This document shows positions 37,906-49,031 of a DNA stretch of 64,000 nt, one piece after another. The first letter of the stretch is position 1. Every line of letters starts with the position of its first letter. The notes beneath the pieces were generated by a model that was not told where the DNA came from, searched no databases, and saw nothing but the letters and a program-made list of their open reading frames with translations. The DNA is from Ostrinia nubilalis (Eukaryota; Arthropoda; Insecta; Lepidoptera; Crambidae), in assembly GCF_963855985.1 (NCBI RefSeq), contig NC_087095.1:12348001-12412000 (forward strand). The letters are read 5' to 3'. The translations under genes and the position numbers were made by a program.

Positions 37906-38034
37906 TTAATATTTAAAATCCAACAGAGGCAGATTGTGGTACAAAAAATCATTTTTTTCTGCACGTTCGGGAGCAAGTCGGTTTCGTTTTTCCTCGTAAA
38001 TTAAACCTGCCTCGGAAAATAGTTATTCCGGTGG
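37906..38034 (-). pseudogene. hAT transposase C-terminal dimerisation domain
   Basis: The minus strand reads PPE-stop-LFSEAGLIYEEKRNRLAPER, then AEKNDFLYHNLPLLDFKY and a stop. This is the end of the hATC dimerisation domain (LFSxAGxxxxxKRxRLxPE...). The stop in front of LFSEAG and the missing upstream sequence show decay. It would join directly after the fragment at 41072-41293, since in hAT transposases only a few residues separate the FPILSKLAxxxxxIP and ERLFSEAG motifs. Confidence 0.85.
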
Positions 38035-38339
38035 CGAATTTTAATTTCCACTTTCCAAAACTTTTTTGTGGCAGAAATAATAGTAAATAACTTGTATTAT
38101 TCAATGATATGGTAGAGATCAAAATATTATTAATACTTCTCGAGATATGTCAATTTGAAATTATCAAGAGCCACCGAAATTGTATTTGAGCCACCGGAAT
38201 TAAGAACCAATCCACCGAAATTTATTTATACAGCGGACTTCGGAATGTTACGGATGATTGTCTCAAATTACTTATTTATTTGTAATCAATTAAGTATTAT
38301 TATCCAGTAAAGATGTTTATAATTAAAAACAATATTCAG

Positions 38340-39165
38340 GCCTGTGTTGTGACCCTAAAAAAAGCATCAAATCTTCCCACGTGAGTCGTAATAGCCGACT
38401 AAGGAATCAAAATACTAGAGGGTGGGCTGCAGCATCTTTCCGGGTATTATACTACCATACTGGAACTACCAACCAGCCTGCTAAGCATGGTGATAACGGC
38501 AAAATCCCTCCATAGAGAACAAATCCAAAACTTTCTGGCTCTAGCCGCCAACAGCCCCGTTATTCTAGAGTCATCACAAAGACATCATACATGACCCTCA
38601 AACCCAGAAACCAACTCTAGTCCCGGGAGGGCGACCAACTGCCCCAGGTTGGTGTTAGGTTTATCTTCCATAAGTAAAAATATTGGTCCAGGCTAGCCAA
38701 GTTTTCATGATGGTATCATACCTATCCTATACTCAGAATTACGCAACTAATTATTCGCTAAAGACCATGCGAACTGGAGATTAAGTATGAAGATATTTTT
38801 AGATCTATACCAGCTACTGAACTAACACATTACATATTTGTGACAGGGTAATTTAACGGAAAACTATGCAAACCTAGCGACAATGAGCTAGATGAAAGTA
38901 GTACAATTAAGAAAAGGAGGACTAAATCCAGCCAGCCTCATAGAGAGAGAAGGCCTAGCAAAAGATGCCAGAACTGTAAAAGCGTACTGAGCTGCACCCT
39001 AATAGTACTGCAAAAATCAAAATGTAGTAAACATTTTTTAGACGAACAGGCAATTTAATCACATTTGCATTCTCCGATCACCACACAGCTTATGACCGCA
39101 GTCTATGAAGGAACACTATCTGCGGTTGCGATCCTCATCAGTGAGGGACCGAGGAAGAAGAAGAA
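38340..39165. repeat. Unidentified repeat ending in (GAA)n
   Basis: This block inside the hAT element differs in composition from its host and has no intact frame. It ends in GAGGAAGAAGAAGAAG (about 39148-39165), which looks like a LINE- or SINE-type tail. I cannot name the family. Confidence 0.35.
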
Positions 39166-39629
39166 GTCATCACCGAAATAGAAGAATGCCGAATAAAAGA
39201 TGCTCAAAAGCTGTCGACTGATGAAGCCTAAGCCACGACCAGTGCCAATCCAGCTCCAAAGCCCCACGAATTTTCATCTCGAGTGGCAGAATAGATTGCA
39301 ACCTACGAGACTAGGGAAATTTTAGCTGTTTCAGGACTATTCTCATCTGTTTTTAAGATTCTGCTTAGTATCGATGTATAAATAGCTATCCAAGTCCTCA
39401 CGCTGATACAAAGTGTATTATAGAGACGATTTTTTTGTAATAAATCGAAAGTATGTATTTGCGAGGACCAAATTGAATATACCAACATGAATAACGAGGA
39501 TAGCAGAACCATTTTGGTAAATGCCTAAGCTGCTAGGAGAGATTAAGAAGCACTACTAGTAATTAGGCTGAAGATCGAGATTATTCCGACACTTTAGCGA
39601 AGATATCCTAGACTTTAGCTTGAGTGAGA

Positions 39630-40330
39630 TTAGAATGCCCTATTAAAAACAACAAGGTATGTACCAGGAGATAATGAAATCACAACTGAGCTTATGAAAT
39701 CAGATGGAATGCTAGTACTAAAGTTCTCTTAAATACCACCATGTTTATTGGTCGATAAACCAAAAAATAAGACATGGTGGTGGTGCTAGAGACTGGAATG
39801 GAATGGACGTTGGCGATGGTCCAGAGTCAGGTGAGGCAGCTTTTTCCTGAAACATCCAGTCTCCCAGACAACCTCATTTTCGAAAAGACGTTTGTAATAC
39901 TACGTACATATTTAATGCTGCGTCAAATTATGCAGAAGACTGAGGACTATAATCAGTCATTATTATTGGCCTTTTTGTACCTTCTTCGATTCGGTCAAGA
40001 CCTGGGCTGTGCTACAGTCTCTTTAATGGCGTCAAATTGACTGTCGATACATGCAACTTCTGAAGTATTTGTATGAAAACTTCATCATATCAGCCCTCCT
40101 CCAAGATCAGAACTCGAAACTTATCTGATTGCTGCGAGGGTTCAGAGTTGGAGACACCATAATCTCTTAAAGTCTTCACTACCTCCCACTTAGAGGTTTT
40201 CAAGCTTCTGAGCTAGACCGAGCTCAGTATCAAGATACGGCGAGTACATCACACAACTTCGATTCACTGACGATATTGTAGTTATGACTGAGACCTTAGT
40301 AGACCTAGGTACAATGCTCCAGAGCCAATA
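39630..40330 (+). pseudogene. RTE reverse transcriptase pseudogene nested in hAT
   Basis: Frame by frame the + strand reads PGDNEITTELMKSDGMLVLK, then LRQIMQKTEDYNQSLLLAF, TWAVLQSL, LLKYLYENFIISALLQDQ and finally GEYITQLRFTDDIVVMTETL followed by DLGTMLQ. These are successive conserved blocks of an RTE-clade reverse transcriptase. FTDD stands where FADD, the catalytic motif, is expected. Several frameshifts and stops interrupt it, so it is long dead. It lies within the interruption of the hAT transposase gene. Confidence 0.8.
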
Positions 40331-41071
40331 AGACCAATTCCGGCAATAGATTCGCCACCGAAGCCACCGAAATTGCGCCACCGGAATTGAAAAACTGTTA
40401 CAAAATTCAAATTATAAAGAAAACTATAATTCTGATAAATAATTTCTGTATGCAGATACAACAAAACACCAAACTTTAATCATGTTAAAGAATCGTTTAG
40501 CATCTAAGTAAGTAGCTTTCACTCATACACTTGCCAGCGAAATTGAAAAATTTTGTATTCCTGTGCCGCTGATACTAATATTTATGGGTCTACTGGAAAA
40601 ACAATACCACAAGTCGCAAGTCTTTATAGCCCGATCAGGAGGACACAGTTGAGTGATGCAGGGAAGAAGAACTCTACGTCTCTCAAAGCTTCTTTGGAGA
40701 AGTAAGAGAGTGTCGAAATTGAGCCACTGTAATTGCTTTTTTTCGTGGGACAGTTTTGAAAGGCTATTTAAAACACTTAAAATATGAAATATCACATTTC
40801 TTTCATATCATTTGGAAGTCTTATTTAATGTATTTTATGGCTATACTATTTTTAAATTACTAGAATCCCCGAGAAAGAAGGAATAACACAATTTATGAGT
40901 AGAAATAGAGTTAGGACGCGCCACCGCTATTAGATTTTGGGTCTTTAAAATTTTTTTTAGTACATAAAATAACTACCTATTGTCCTGAAGACTTTGCTAT
41001 CGTGTAAAACGCTGTATAAACTATATACAGAAAAAAAATCATCGCTCTAGTTACATTTCTCCCATCGATTC

Positions 41072-41293
41072 TCAGCTCCGCCGCGTAAAAAACGTGTTTG
41101 GGATATTCACCCATTTAGCAAGCTTACTTAATATAGGAAATCTATTCTTATTGGTACTCAAAGTCCACCATTCATATGGGTTTATTTTTCTGTCAGCCAT
41201 TGCTAATGCGATGTAGTGGGCGATTTCTTCAGCAGTGGCATTCTTGGGGTGCTCTTCAGTAGGTTGCTCTATAGATGATTCTTCAAAACATGC
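41072..41293 (-). pseudogene. hAT transposase fragment (WW motif region)
   Basis: On the minus strand an open stretch reads AEEIAHYIALAMADRKINPY, then EWWTLSTNKNRFPILSKLAK and WVNIP, then runs into unrelated sequence and a stop. The xEWW...RFPxLSxLA signature precedes the hATC dimerisation block in hAT transposases. The continuation lies 3 kb away at 37906-38034, so the gene was split at this point. Confidence 0.85.
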
Positions 41294-41579
41294 CTAAAAT
41301 TTACTACATTTATATGTAGGTAGGTATGTATAACATGAAACAGATTTCTTTAACTTTATTGTTTTCTTTTCTCACAACCTTAGAAGAAATTAGAAATAAT
41401 TTTAATATTTTTATGTCGAATAGTAATGTCGAGTTATTCGACTATTCGCCAAAGTGAATGGCGATTAATCGGTATTCGACTATTCGCTATAACCACTATT
41501 CGCGGCAACTCTAATTATAAGGACCTATAGATGCTCTTGTCTAGATTAATATACAGTCTCTCTAATATCTAACAATCTC

Positions 41580-41710
41580 GTCGTTTCAGCCAAATGACGT
41601 CCACTGCTGGACAAAGGCCTCTCCCAATATTTTCCACAATGAACGGTCATGCGCTGCCCGCATCCAGGCTCTTCCCGCTTCCCTTTACCAGATCGTCGGT
41701 CCACCTACAA
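41580..41710 (-). repeat. RTE-type LINE 3' end (minus strand)
   Basis: On the minus strand, RWTDDLVK is followed after a frameshift by MRAAHDRSLWKILGEAFVQQ and WTSFG-stop. This is the RTE pol C-terminus, of a different subfamily from the 14387 copy (DRSLWKIL rather than NRSTWKAL). It lies 58 bp beyond the right target duplication of the 3.9-kb hAT element. Confidence 0.7.
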
Positions 41711-41939
41711 ATAACAAATGTAACTAGATACATTAGGTAATTACAAATCATTCGTTAGGTATATTTAGTATCCTCTCGATTTGGTACGATTAATCGGTTT
41801 ACAGAAAACATAACTTTAAAGGACAAGTTTTGACAATCAGAAAGAGTTGTTTTTCACTCACTCTTCCCACGGATGTTGTATAAGAACCAAGGGACAAATA
41901 TATGCGAACTTTAGATTAGCCCCATTCATCCTCATCCTT

Positions 41940-42140
41940 GTTAAGTAAATCCTTAGAGGAGGTATTTGTCCAGCAGTGGACGTCATGCTTCAGCTTTCGT
42001 TTCAACGAAAGTCTACCCAACCCGTCAGGCCAGCGCGTGAGGAGTATAGACTAAATCTTCCATTTAACTAAGGCTCTGATGACCCTCTCTATAGTCATCC
42101 TGCAGTGACAGTGGAGACTAAATAATCTGATGATGATGAT
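41940..42140 (+). repeat. RTE-type LINE 3' end with long 3' UTR
   Basis: SLEEVFVQQWTS is followed by CCCAACCCGTCAGGCCAGCG, GTGAGGAGTATAGACTAAAT and, after about 100 bp, a (GAT)n tail at 42128-42141. The CCCAACxCGTCxGGxCAGCG word also occurs in a foxo intron at about 53460, so the two share a 3' UTR family. Confidence 0.6.
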
Positions 42141-42141
42141 G

Positions 42142-42630
42142 AGTCAGCCAAAGTAAGCCAATTGATGAGTGGTGCCATTCCAATTATGGTATTGGTCATT
42201 CACGTTCAAAGATTGTAATTACGAAGCCACGTCATCAACCTAATTATAATTTGATATCAGTGGTTTGCTACCGAGGCCAATGTTACTGATAACGCGTTTG
42301 ATCGCATATTTCTATATGGGCTGAAAAGGGATGGATATATTCTAAACGTTGCACTTTAACGAAGATATTGGCTGGAAATGAGCTGGGTTATCTCAGCGAT
42401 TAGGAGTCCTAGTCCCATTTTTAATGAGGTTAAGTACATGTTTAATATTAAAATCAGAATTGTTTTCTATTTATCATAATTAATTACTAGTACTATTTGT
42501 TTCCCTACATTTATTTTTAGGCCCGGAAATACGTCGTCAGATATAACTTTAATTAATTTTGCCATACTGCGTGAAACAACTAGAACTTGAAAAAAAACTA
42601 AAATTCATCGATTGCAATAAGAACTGAATC
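42142..42630. other. Gene-free AT-rich DNA
   Basis: Nothing recognisable is seen. Confidence 0.5.
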
Positions 42631-42632
42631 TA

Positions 42633-42896
42633 CAGGGTGTTAGGTAAATGGGTATATGAGCCGACACTAGCCCATGTTAACATGGTTATATAAATGGTAT
42701 GGTGAAGTCAGAAAATTGATATCTTCATTTTAATTATTTTATTTTTAATACAAATCGGATTTTATAAAATTTATTTTGTATGAAAATTTAAAAAAATAAA
42801 ATGATGATATCAAATTTCTGACTTCACCATACCATTTATATGCCCATGTTAACATGGGCTAGTGTCGGCTCATATACCCATTTACCTAACACCCTG
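42633..42896. mobile_element. 264-bp near-perfect hairpin MITE
   Basis: TA dinucleotides flank inverted repeats that begin CAGGGTGTTAGGTAAATGGG and continue, with very few mismatches, through ATGAGCCGACACTAGCCCAT, a CATGTTAACATG palindrome and GGTATGGTGAAGTCAGAAA. Each arm is at least 90 bp and, more loosely, about 120 bp. The TA flanks and CAGGGTG ends suggest a Tc1/mariner-like MITE, like the 13712-13994 element. It has no coding capacity; a transcript would fold into long double-stranded RNA. Confidence 0.85.
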
Positions 42897-42898
42897 TA

Positions 42899-43538
42899 TA
42901 AGACTAGATAGGAGGAAATCCTATAAAAAAGGTGATTCTGATTCTCAAAGAACGTTTTCAACACGCTGTTAGCATCATATTATAGAAAAGAAAAACTTTC
43001 CTGACGTATTAAAATTGCTGGAGAAAAATCTCGATAATTAAATGAAGTCCATTTAACAAGAAAAGGAAAATTATTTGTTGACCCGTTATGGAGTGGACTG
43101 CAATTCCTATGTTGAGAGATAGACCTGGTGGTAGTAAAAATATTCTCAGCAATTGTTTATTAGGGAAACTCAGATATGGGCCAAAAAATTGTAGGTATTG
43201 CTCAAGACAGTAAAAGAACTTCAAAAAACCAAAAACAGTATCAATAAAAAAGTAAAAAGCCATAAAGAATTATCAAAGAGAATTACTGGCAAAACTGTCA
43301 GCAATATTACTAATTACATAATTACTAAAACTTTCCTCTTATCAATGTAGGGAATTTCCCACTGACGGGACCATGACAATTGACCATATTTAATACGATA
43401 AGCCGTCCTTATAGATTTAGCCTGTGATCTCACATGATGTAGGTTATCTGAAGTATCCGCATTCGAGATTAATTAACGCTGATTAATTTCTACTTAAATC
43501 AAAGGTTAAAGATAAGTTAAATAAAATACAGTTATAGT
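42899..43538. other. Gene-free AT-rich DNA
   Basis: Nothing recognisable is seen. Confidence 0.5.
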
Positions 43539-43950
43539 TTTTCTAACGGACTAGCGGCCACCCGCGACTTCGTACGCGTGGATCGCGTTTTACCCCCTTA
43601 GGGTAGGCGCACACCGTTGATTTTTCGTCGGCCGATAGTTTAGTCGGGCAGTTGATCAGTATGGGCATGTATGGGAGTGCGCACACTACGCCGATTCGAT
43701 TTGGCCGATTCTTCATACAAATTAAAATCGGGTACCGTTACAACTATCGGCCAACTAAAATTCAACGGTGTGCGCCTACTCTTAGGGTCCACCGTTCATA
43801 GTGAGCACCTACGCTCTAACATGAACCCCCATGCAAAATTTGAGACTCCTAGCACTTTGTATGTAGTTTCTGAGATTTCTTGATGAGTGATTCAGTCAAT
43901 GAGTGTCCTTTCGCTTTAATAGATACAGATTAATAAGTATAAAATATATT
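43539..43950 (+). repeat. Dispersed repeat split by a MITE
   Basis: The left part (to 43600) includes CCCGCGACTTCGTACGCGTG, shared with 20780. The right part (from 43785) continues into ACCCCCATGCAAAATTTGAG and a stretch ending in TTAATAAGTATAAA. I read this as one lepidopteran interspersed repeat, probably the 3' region of a retroelement, with a MITE inserted at TTA. The class is not certain. Confidence 0.5.
43601..43781. mobile_element. Harbinger-like MITE with TTA target duplication
   Basis: TTA on both sides (43598-43600, 43782-43784) flanks inverted repeats GGGTAGGCGCACACCGTTGA / TCAACGGTGTGCGCCTACTC, extending inward to a CGGCCGATAGTT/AACTATCGGCC block. A 3-bp TTA target site with a GGG/GAG terminus points to PIF/Harbinger. 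The 181-bp element cannot encode a protein. It disrupts an older dispersed repeat, so it is the younger of the two. Confidence 0.8.
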
Positions 43951-46900
43951 ACGACAAAATTTAGGTTCTAATGAAGAATCAGAAGTTTAATTTAAGAATT
44001 ATGTTATGTAGTAACGATTTGCGTCCCAATTTAGCACAAGTATACAACTTGACTAGGATAGAAGAAAGGTACGAGTAACCAATTTATCTGAATTGAATTG
44101 ATCAACATTTAAATAATATGTATTTTGTAACATGTAACACGTCCACGTGCTCCCAGTCAAATAATGCGTGCAGTGCACGCCATGCACCAGCTGTATTTAT
44201 TTATCGATTTCAACATTGCATGAAAGTTATTTATAATCATGGAACATTTGTAGAATTTTTTCAGAGTGGAAAACGCCAGAAATTTGTAGAGGTTACCAAC
44301 GTTACGCAAACAATGCTAAAGAAAGTGTTGTAAACATTTATCAGTAGGAAAGGTCCTCTTAAAAGTTTAGCTTTATACCTACTTACCTATCTCTAGGTCT
44401 AGATAGTTTTCTAAAGTCAAGTCTTGTCTTAAGAAACGTGCGTGAATCTAATATGTATACTTGAAGTTCAGTTTTGAAATATCCCATTCTCAAGCGAATA
44501 AACGTTTCTAGCTATTTGTATCGTCTAAAAAGCCTAGTTCCACCTAGCGTGGACCATTGGCGAGAACATTACGGTGATTTATAAGGCTCCCAGATATAAA
44601 TCCAAGAGTATGGGGCTAAAGCACGCCTACCAGTTTCCCTATCTCCACTTTCTACATATTTACTGTCTGTTTAATGACTCCTTTCTCGTAGAATTCTTGA
44701 GGAAGTTTCTAAATCCTGACGATTATTCTTCGCGTCGAGGAGATCGCTTGGAAAGCGTTTGCTTCTGACGTATTGAGCTTTATTGTCATAAAAGCTTTAA
44801 TTTTCATAAAGCTCTTTTATTTTCTTTGCATCAAGTGAATTAGTTTAAAAATGCCCTAAAACTTTAACAAACCTAAACAGTTTTATGAACGTAACCTTTC
44901 TTGTTATGAATATCAGTCACTACTTAATTTCCTTTACAAGTTTTCTAGAATAATAAATGTTTCTTTTACTTACTTTAGCTAATATTATTCCTTTGGATTT
45001 TCAAGATTTCATTAAAATTTAAATTCGTAACTATAAGCATTCTAATAAGCTCCATTTGTTTCAAAATGTATGCGCAAACATTAACTAAATGCAAAATCTT
45101 AAATGTAATATCTCCTCGTCAACTTGATTCCGAGTTGTGAATTTCATTTGACTTCAAACATCACAACAATACATTAATTCGGCGTTTTCGAAACGTAAAA
45201 CGGATTACAAAAGTTTTTGGAAGTTAATTTTCAAAGGTTCTCTCACCTTTCTCTGTGTTATGTGACCATTGTTCAGTTAATTTCCTCCTATTTGGGCTCC
45301 CAAAGAACTTGTGCGGCTTGACTTTGAAATAATGAAACCTAATTATAAAGACTTCGTTTACTGTAAATTATTCGTTCATAATAGCTGTACCTTGATTCAT
45401 ATTCTGGCGTAGCTACGAATAATCTTTATCAACAAGAAGAATTTATCAATCTGAATGTATCAAAGATGAATATTTGGACAATGTTATCTTACTCTAATTT
45501 AAGTTAAACCAAGATTTCTCATTAACATGATGTGAAAAAACAACTATAAAGGTTCCTCCTTGTCAGGACTACGTAACCCTAAAAAGGACTACCAAACATA
45601 GTGAAGTGACTATCTAGAGACACGCAATGTAGGATGAAGTGTAGTAGTACATTTTAGTAATGAAAATGGTTAATATGACATACGAGTACACGTCACAAGA
45701 TCTTAAATGATTATAAATTTACTGAATTGATAATCCTGAATCCATGTGAATAATAAAATCAAGGATATCATATGAAATTGATGTTTCAGTTTCATACATT
45801 ACAGAGCTCTATCAAGTCGAAACATTTGATTGTGCCCCCAATTTATTTATTACAGTAGCTGGCTTCCACGAAGACCCGTTTTCCTTCATTACTGGTATCT
45901 TATTCAGCTCGCCGACCAGGTGGGCTAGAAAATTGTGCGTAATGACGTATTCAAATCAGGCCGACTCCGGAATCCGACCTCAGTTAAATAGAATTACGAA
46001 AATTTCAATGTTTTATTAAGTTAAACTTTGCTTCGGCAGTTCTAAGTGAATTTATTCCTACTTAGTTATCGGCTCGTGGAAAAGTCATCTTGCTAACGTT
46101 TCGGTAAGTTGAATAATTAAATTTGTCAGTGGTGGTTGGCACGTCACTGAATTTCTTGAAATTTGGAAGCCGTCACGTCTGGAGGCGCCCGCCACCGTCT
46201 TATTGTGTAATCGCGATTCTCTAATTTGAATTATTTATTATTTGATTTCGCACTTAGAGACTCGGAAAGCGCCTGCCCGATTTTTATTGTAATTCGATTT
46301 GGGTTGTGGAAGAATTGAAATGTGCCATGATTTTCGGATTGAATGAAACGTTTTGGACGGCAAGGACTTCATTACGCATTGAATTTCTGTTGTAACTTCT
46401 GAGATTGAACTGGACCATTGTATTTTAATGCGGTATTTGAGTCCAGTGGCTACAAGTCTTGATTAGTCTAGGATTAGATTCCCTGACAACGCATGAAGTA
46501 GTATAATAATCATGGTTGCTGTCCTTAAAAGTTTATATTACCTTAAGATGATATAAACCTAAACTCTTGAACCACCATTCGTCTATATTTAAATGAATAT
46601 GTTGAAATATAAAAGAAACAAGGTTACAAACGCAATCGCTTAACGAAATCCATAAGCAAGCAAGGTTCGGTAAGCTCGATAATTTCATTCACCTAATACC
46701 GCATGGGGCCGGGCGTTTATATGCGCATACGTTACGCTGTGACGCATTTTCTGAAGGTACACCGGTAATACAGGGTGAAGTTTTGGATAAATTTTGGAAG
46801 TTGTACTTGGAACTGATCATTTGTTTCAAAGAGCATAAGTAGTCTCTATAACGGTTACTAACACTGTAATATTCGAACTCGGTTGAAAATCCGATATCAT

Positions 46901-48673
46901 GAGTCTTTTAGATCGAACTTTAGCAATACCTATACAAATTATGAAAACATCTGTTTTGACTGATCCAGATAAGAAACTTTAATTGTAAACTGCATGTCTA
47001 TTTCTAAATCTTGTTGGTTGGGTTTGTAATGTGCATCAAAATCTATTTTAATTATTTTAATCTAATCTGTCGCTTTTCTAAATTCTAAGAATCACATTAA
47101 AATTAATTGGTTGTAAGCGCATTAAACGCCCTTCTCAGATTGCAACCCTCTGTAGAGTATAACAATGAATTCAGAGAGACCTTCATTGGACACTCAGTGT
47201 GTCAAACTAAGATAATATAATGTTCTGAATAATGCAACAAACCTTCGGTAGTCGTTGTCAGTTCTACGTATCGTGAAGAAAATTTAATGTGTCCAATAGC
47301 TCAGGTAGGTATCAATTTAATTTGAATTTCAATGGACAGCATGTTTATTATATTAGCCTTTGGATACCGTTGATCTCTTAACGTTACTCCAGAATAAGCT
47401 ATTGTATAATGAATAAGATCGTAAAGATGTAAAAAATAGGCTTCTCTAAAAATATTTGATCATTTTAATGGCGTCAGAAAACAAGCGTCAGTCATAAAGA
47501 AAATCATAAGCCATTGGTTCGATTGCGTAACGGTTTATAACAACGGGAATTCGAAATTTAAGTCGCTGGAGCATTTAGGGGAGTGCGACGGTAGACGGTT
47601 AATTCTCCCCATAAGGGTCGCGCTGGCGCCAAGGTTCTTGCCGTAGACAAAATTCTAAGTACGAAAACGGGACTCGGCTACCCACAGAGCTTAGACTTTA
47701 CTGGAAGCGCGGAAATACATTTTGACATTTGCAAAACAGGCTAGTCAAATGGCAATGATTTGATTTCCTTGTCAATTTACAATAATAATATGCTCTAAAT
47801 TTGAATATGTATTATATTAAGCCGAAGATTATTTCAATTTAAATATTTTTCCTCCATTTTGTCTTACATAAAATGCCAACTATTGATGATAGCAGATTCA
47901 ATAAGCATTGTATTTGAAACGGTATATTCAGGAGAATTATAAATAGGAATTTATCTGTCTACAAAGTATGCTTCCAGGAAATATATCCATACGTCATACA
48001 GAATGACACACTCGGCACCAGTATACATAAAATAAAATGAGGCACATCCCCCAAGATTATATGTCCTGTTGTATCCACAAAAGGTATGGCTTTCAGTACC
48101 CGCTCAATCTTCACTGATGCGCAGAGAAATACGACCGTAGAAACCATAATATAGCGTCCTGAAAAAAACTTGTAAATCACGCGAATTCAACGCAGGTTGT
48201 ACGTGACGTTACATGAGCAGAAAATTCGATTAGCCTTTACTGAACGTCAGCAAACTATGCCGCTATCTTGGTATACCAACGATAAATTACTCGAGAAATT
48301 ATGCCATGCCGAAATTCAGAAATAAATATTAATGTCATGGTCATAAATCCAGGAGCACACTAAATCTGGATGGGATTCGGAATCTTCATGAAATAAACCT
48401 GGCGGCTATAGATAGGGACAATTACTCTCCATCGTAAAAGTTGTCATTTGTCTGTGGTGCCTACAGTGATATAATAACATTGTAAATTCTTCGCGGGCGC
48501 TATCATGTTTTCACGCACTCTTTTCGCTTAAGCAGAATGTTTTTCATTTTATTCTTCTTGTTACCTTTGAAGCATTGCCATCTTTGTCTTTTCATTGATC
48601 TATGTAATGTTGGTTATTACCAAGATATCTATCTCAGTTCTGAGAATTAGTTACTGACTTTTTATACCCTGCT
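43951..48673. other. Gene-free AT-rich DNA
   Basis: No gene is seen. A single MITE-like end, TACAGGGTGAAGTTTT, occurs near 46770 without a visible partner. The GC-rich patches near 46170-46200 and 47580-47640 are short and uncharacterised. Confidence 0.45.
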
Positions 48674-49031
48674 CATCTCTATGCACTCTGGGTAGCATAA
48701 ATTAGATAGGCAGAGCCGTTATATGAAATCACTCCCGCTCTTCTACATTTTCCAGTTCGGTCGACCCATCCATGGTAAGGGCTGCTGTCGGCAAATCTAT
48801 CAAATCTTCCTCAGTCTCAGCATAGATACTTTATCCAAGACTACTTTTGAGTTATTAAAAAATGGTGTGTCAGACAAGCTCAATCTAGAACATGATTTCG
48901 ACTTACCTCCATCTTCTTTGGGTAGCTAAAATCAGTAGATGGAGCCGATGTATTGAATCACTGTCCTCGCTGTCTGCATTTGTCAGTCCAGTCAACCCGT
49001 GGTAAGGGCTACTGGCGACAAATCCATCAAA
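48674..49031. repeat. Imperfect direct duplication, about 120-bp unit
   Basis: Copy 1 (about 48674-48808) and copy 2 (about 48910-49031) share GGGTAGC-TAAA, an AGAT-GG-GAGCCG block, AATCACT, a TACATTT/TGCATTT-TCCAGT block and GGTAAGGGCT, and end in CAAAT-CATCAAA. Identity is moderate, so the duplication is old. The origin is unknown. Confidence 0.6.

Larger units (their letters stand above)
37633..41513 (-). mobile_element. 3.9-kb hAT transposon with nested insertion
   Basis: An exact 8-bp target duplication ATTATAAG (37625-37632, 41514-41521) flanks terminal inverted repeats TACAGTTGCCGCGAATA / TATTCGCGGCAACTCTA, followed inward by many TATTCG/CGAATA repeats. The transposase gene lies on the minus strand in two pieces (41072-41293 and 37906-38034) separated by about 3 kb of other repeats, including an RTE reverse transcriptase pseudogene. 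This is a once-autonomous hAT now broken by insertion and mutation. Confidence 0.88.
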
